Shown piece by piece: positions 63,376-64,000 of a stretch of DNA of 64,000 nucleotides (within the stretch, counting starts at the first letter, position 1; every line of letters starts with the position of its first letter). Source of the stretch: Coriobacteriia bacterium (GTDB taxonomy: Bacteria; Actinomycetota; Coriobacteriia; Coriobacteriales; Eggerthellaceae); NCBI GenBank assembly GCA_030526515.1, contig JAUNCQ010000002.1:1-64000 (forward strand), read 5' to 3'. Under the pieces are notes generated by a model. The model made no database searches and was not told the DNA's origin. It was given only the letters and a program-made list of their open reading frames with translations. The translations under genes and the position numbers were made by a program.

Positions 63376-63393
63376 GCCGGTCCGCAACGCAAG

Positions 63394-63427
63394 AAGGCGA
63401 CCCGGAGACCTTGCTCCGAGCCGCCTT
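63394..63427 (-). terminator. Terminator of the NADH-dehydrogenase-like gene
   Basis: AAGGCG(A)CCCGGAG and CTCCGAG(C)CGCCTT form a 14-bp stem with one or two weak pairs and a 6-base loop, 29 bases after the stop codon. Confidence 0.75.
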
Positions 63428-63455
63428 CGGCAACGATCGATTCCGCTTGCACCGG

Positions 63456-64000
63456 CTAGGGCCGCACCGCGAACTCCTGGAAGAACCTGCGGGGCTCCAT
63501 GCCCTCAACCGTCGGCGTCATGTCCCTGCCCAGCACGAAGCCGCCGGTCCAGTCGCCGAACACGCGCAGCTTGCGCTCCCAGGTGGGAAGCGCCAGGCCG
63601 TGGTAGCCGCGGTGGGCCAGCCACGCCAGCGGGCCCTTCACGATGAGCTTCTTCTTGCCGCTGGCAAAGATGCCCAGGCCAAAGCCCAGGCCCGCCACGC
63701 AACCGGCATTGGCATGGTAGTAGGTTTCCACCTTGCCGCCGCGGATGGTGTTCACCACGTTTTCCACCAGGACCTTGGCCTGGCGCATGGCGTGCTGGGC
63801 CGTAGGCGCGCAGGTGCCGTCAGGCAGGCCGCCGCCGCTGGCGTCTTCGATGCGCGTGCAGTCGCCGCAGCCGAACACGTCGTCGTAGATGCGGGTCGGG
63901 CTCTCCACCCGCATATCGGTGCGGCAGCACAGGCGGCCGCGCTCGTCCAGGGGCAGGCCCATTTCCTTCAGCACGGGGTTTGCCAGGGAGCCCGCCGCCC
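63456..64000 (-). CDS. C-terminal part of a type II NADH dehydrogenase-like flavoprotein
   Basis: The reading frame is open to the right edge of the window. The visible 180 residues contain IYDDVFGCGDCTRI (the FAD-binding GDxx motif of the family), APTAQHAMRQAKVLVENVV, then a membrane-facing region GLGFGLGIFASGKKKLIVKG and FVLGRDMTPTVEG at the end, as in NDH-2 enzymes that reduce quinone with NADH. The N-terminal Rossmann domain is outside the window. It is divergent from the GntR operon, with a terminator after it. Confidence 0.85.
   Translation of the reverse strand, partial: AAGSLANPVLKEMGLPLDERGRLCCRTDMRVESPTRIYDDVFGCGDCTRIEDASGGGLPDGTCAPTAQHAMRQAKVLVENVVNTIRGGKVETYYHANAGCVAGLGFGLGIFASGKKKLIVKGPLAWLAHRGYHGLALPTWERKLRVFGDWTGGFVLGRDMTPTVEGMEPRRFFQEFAVRP

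Overview
This window is GC-rich DNA (roughly two thirds G+C by eye) from what looks like a Gram-positive anaerobe of the Actinomycetota class Coriobacteriia, probably Eggerthellaceae. The grounds are a SufS-SufU pair, secreted proteins with lysine-rich C-terminal repeats, BspA-type leucine-rich-repeat and cell-wall-binding (CWB2) proteins, lipoproteins, and a YtrA-type GntR/ABC operon. There is no rRNA or tRNA in the window, so the taxonomic call is inference.

Layout. 0-13.4 kb is housekeeping and surface genes: the tail of a BspA-like protein, a nucleoid-associated NdpA homologue, a YgbA-like protein, a class IV aminotransferase, a GNAT acetyltransferase, a small zincin, sufS-sufU, a large secreted subtilase, a lysozyme-like membrane protein and a MATE exporter. 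13.5-15.3 kb is a lower-GC patch of fragments (DUF4417 remnant, two small overlapping genes, IS3 transposase debris). 15.4-28.5 kb has an ArsB/NhaD-type permease, a zinc-ribbon membrane protein, a PD-(D/E)XK-like protein with a regular array of TTACC/GGTAA inverted half-sites upstream of it, a MocR regulator, an L,D-transpeptidase, a lipid kinase, a sirtuin with a broken 5' end, an S51-peptidase/cupin fusion, a HigBA toxin-antitoxin pair, and a molybdate module (tandem Mop protein divergent from a HTH-periplasmic-binding regulator).

28.6-58.3 kb is the highlight: a duplicated nitrogenase-like locus. Each half has two short NifD/NifK-like subunits, an ABC-importer lipoprotein, two FecCD-type permeases, a DUF58 protein, a TgpA-like membrane protein without a transglutaminase domain, and a large secreted binding-protein-like surface protein. 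The window has only one NifH-like reductase (in half 1) and only one importer ATPase (in half 2), so the halves are probably interdependent. A MarR regulator ends half 2. There is no nifB, nifE or nifN, the B subunits have lost key cysteines, and the partners are metallophore/corrinoid/heme-type importers. I read this as an uncharacterised reductase fed by a dedicated import system rather than as N2 fixation; the substrate is unknown, and a tetrapyrrole or metal chelate is a guess.

58.3-64 kb has a secreted Ig-like protein, a radical SAM protein, a GntR-regulated ABC exporter, and the C-terminal part of an NADH-dehydrogenase-like flavoprotein that runs off the right edge.

Across the window the octamer GGRCGAAA (or its complement TTTCGYCC) occurs about 67 times by hand count, against a handful expected. 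It sits inside genes and as inverted pairs in several intergenic hairpins, and is missing from the 13.4-17.7 kb patch.
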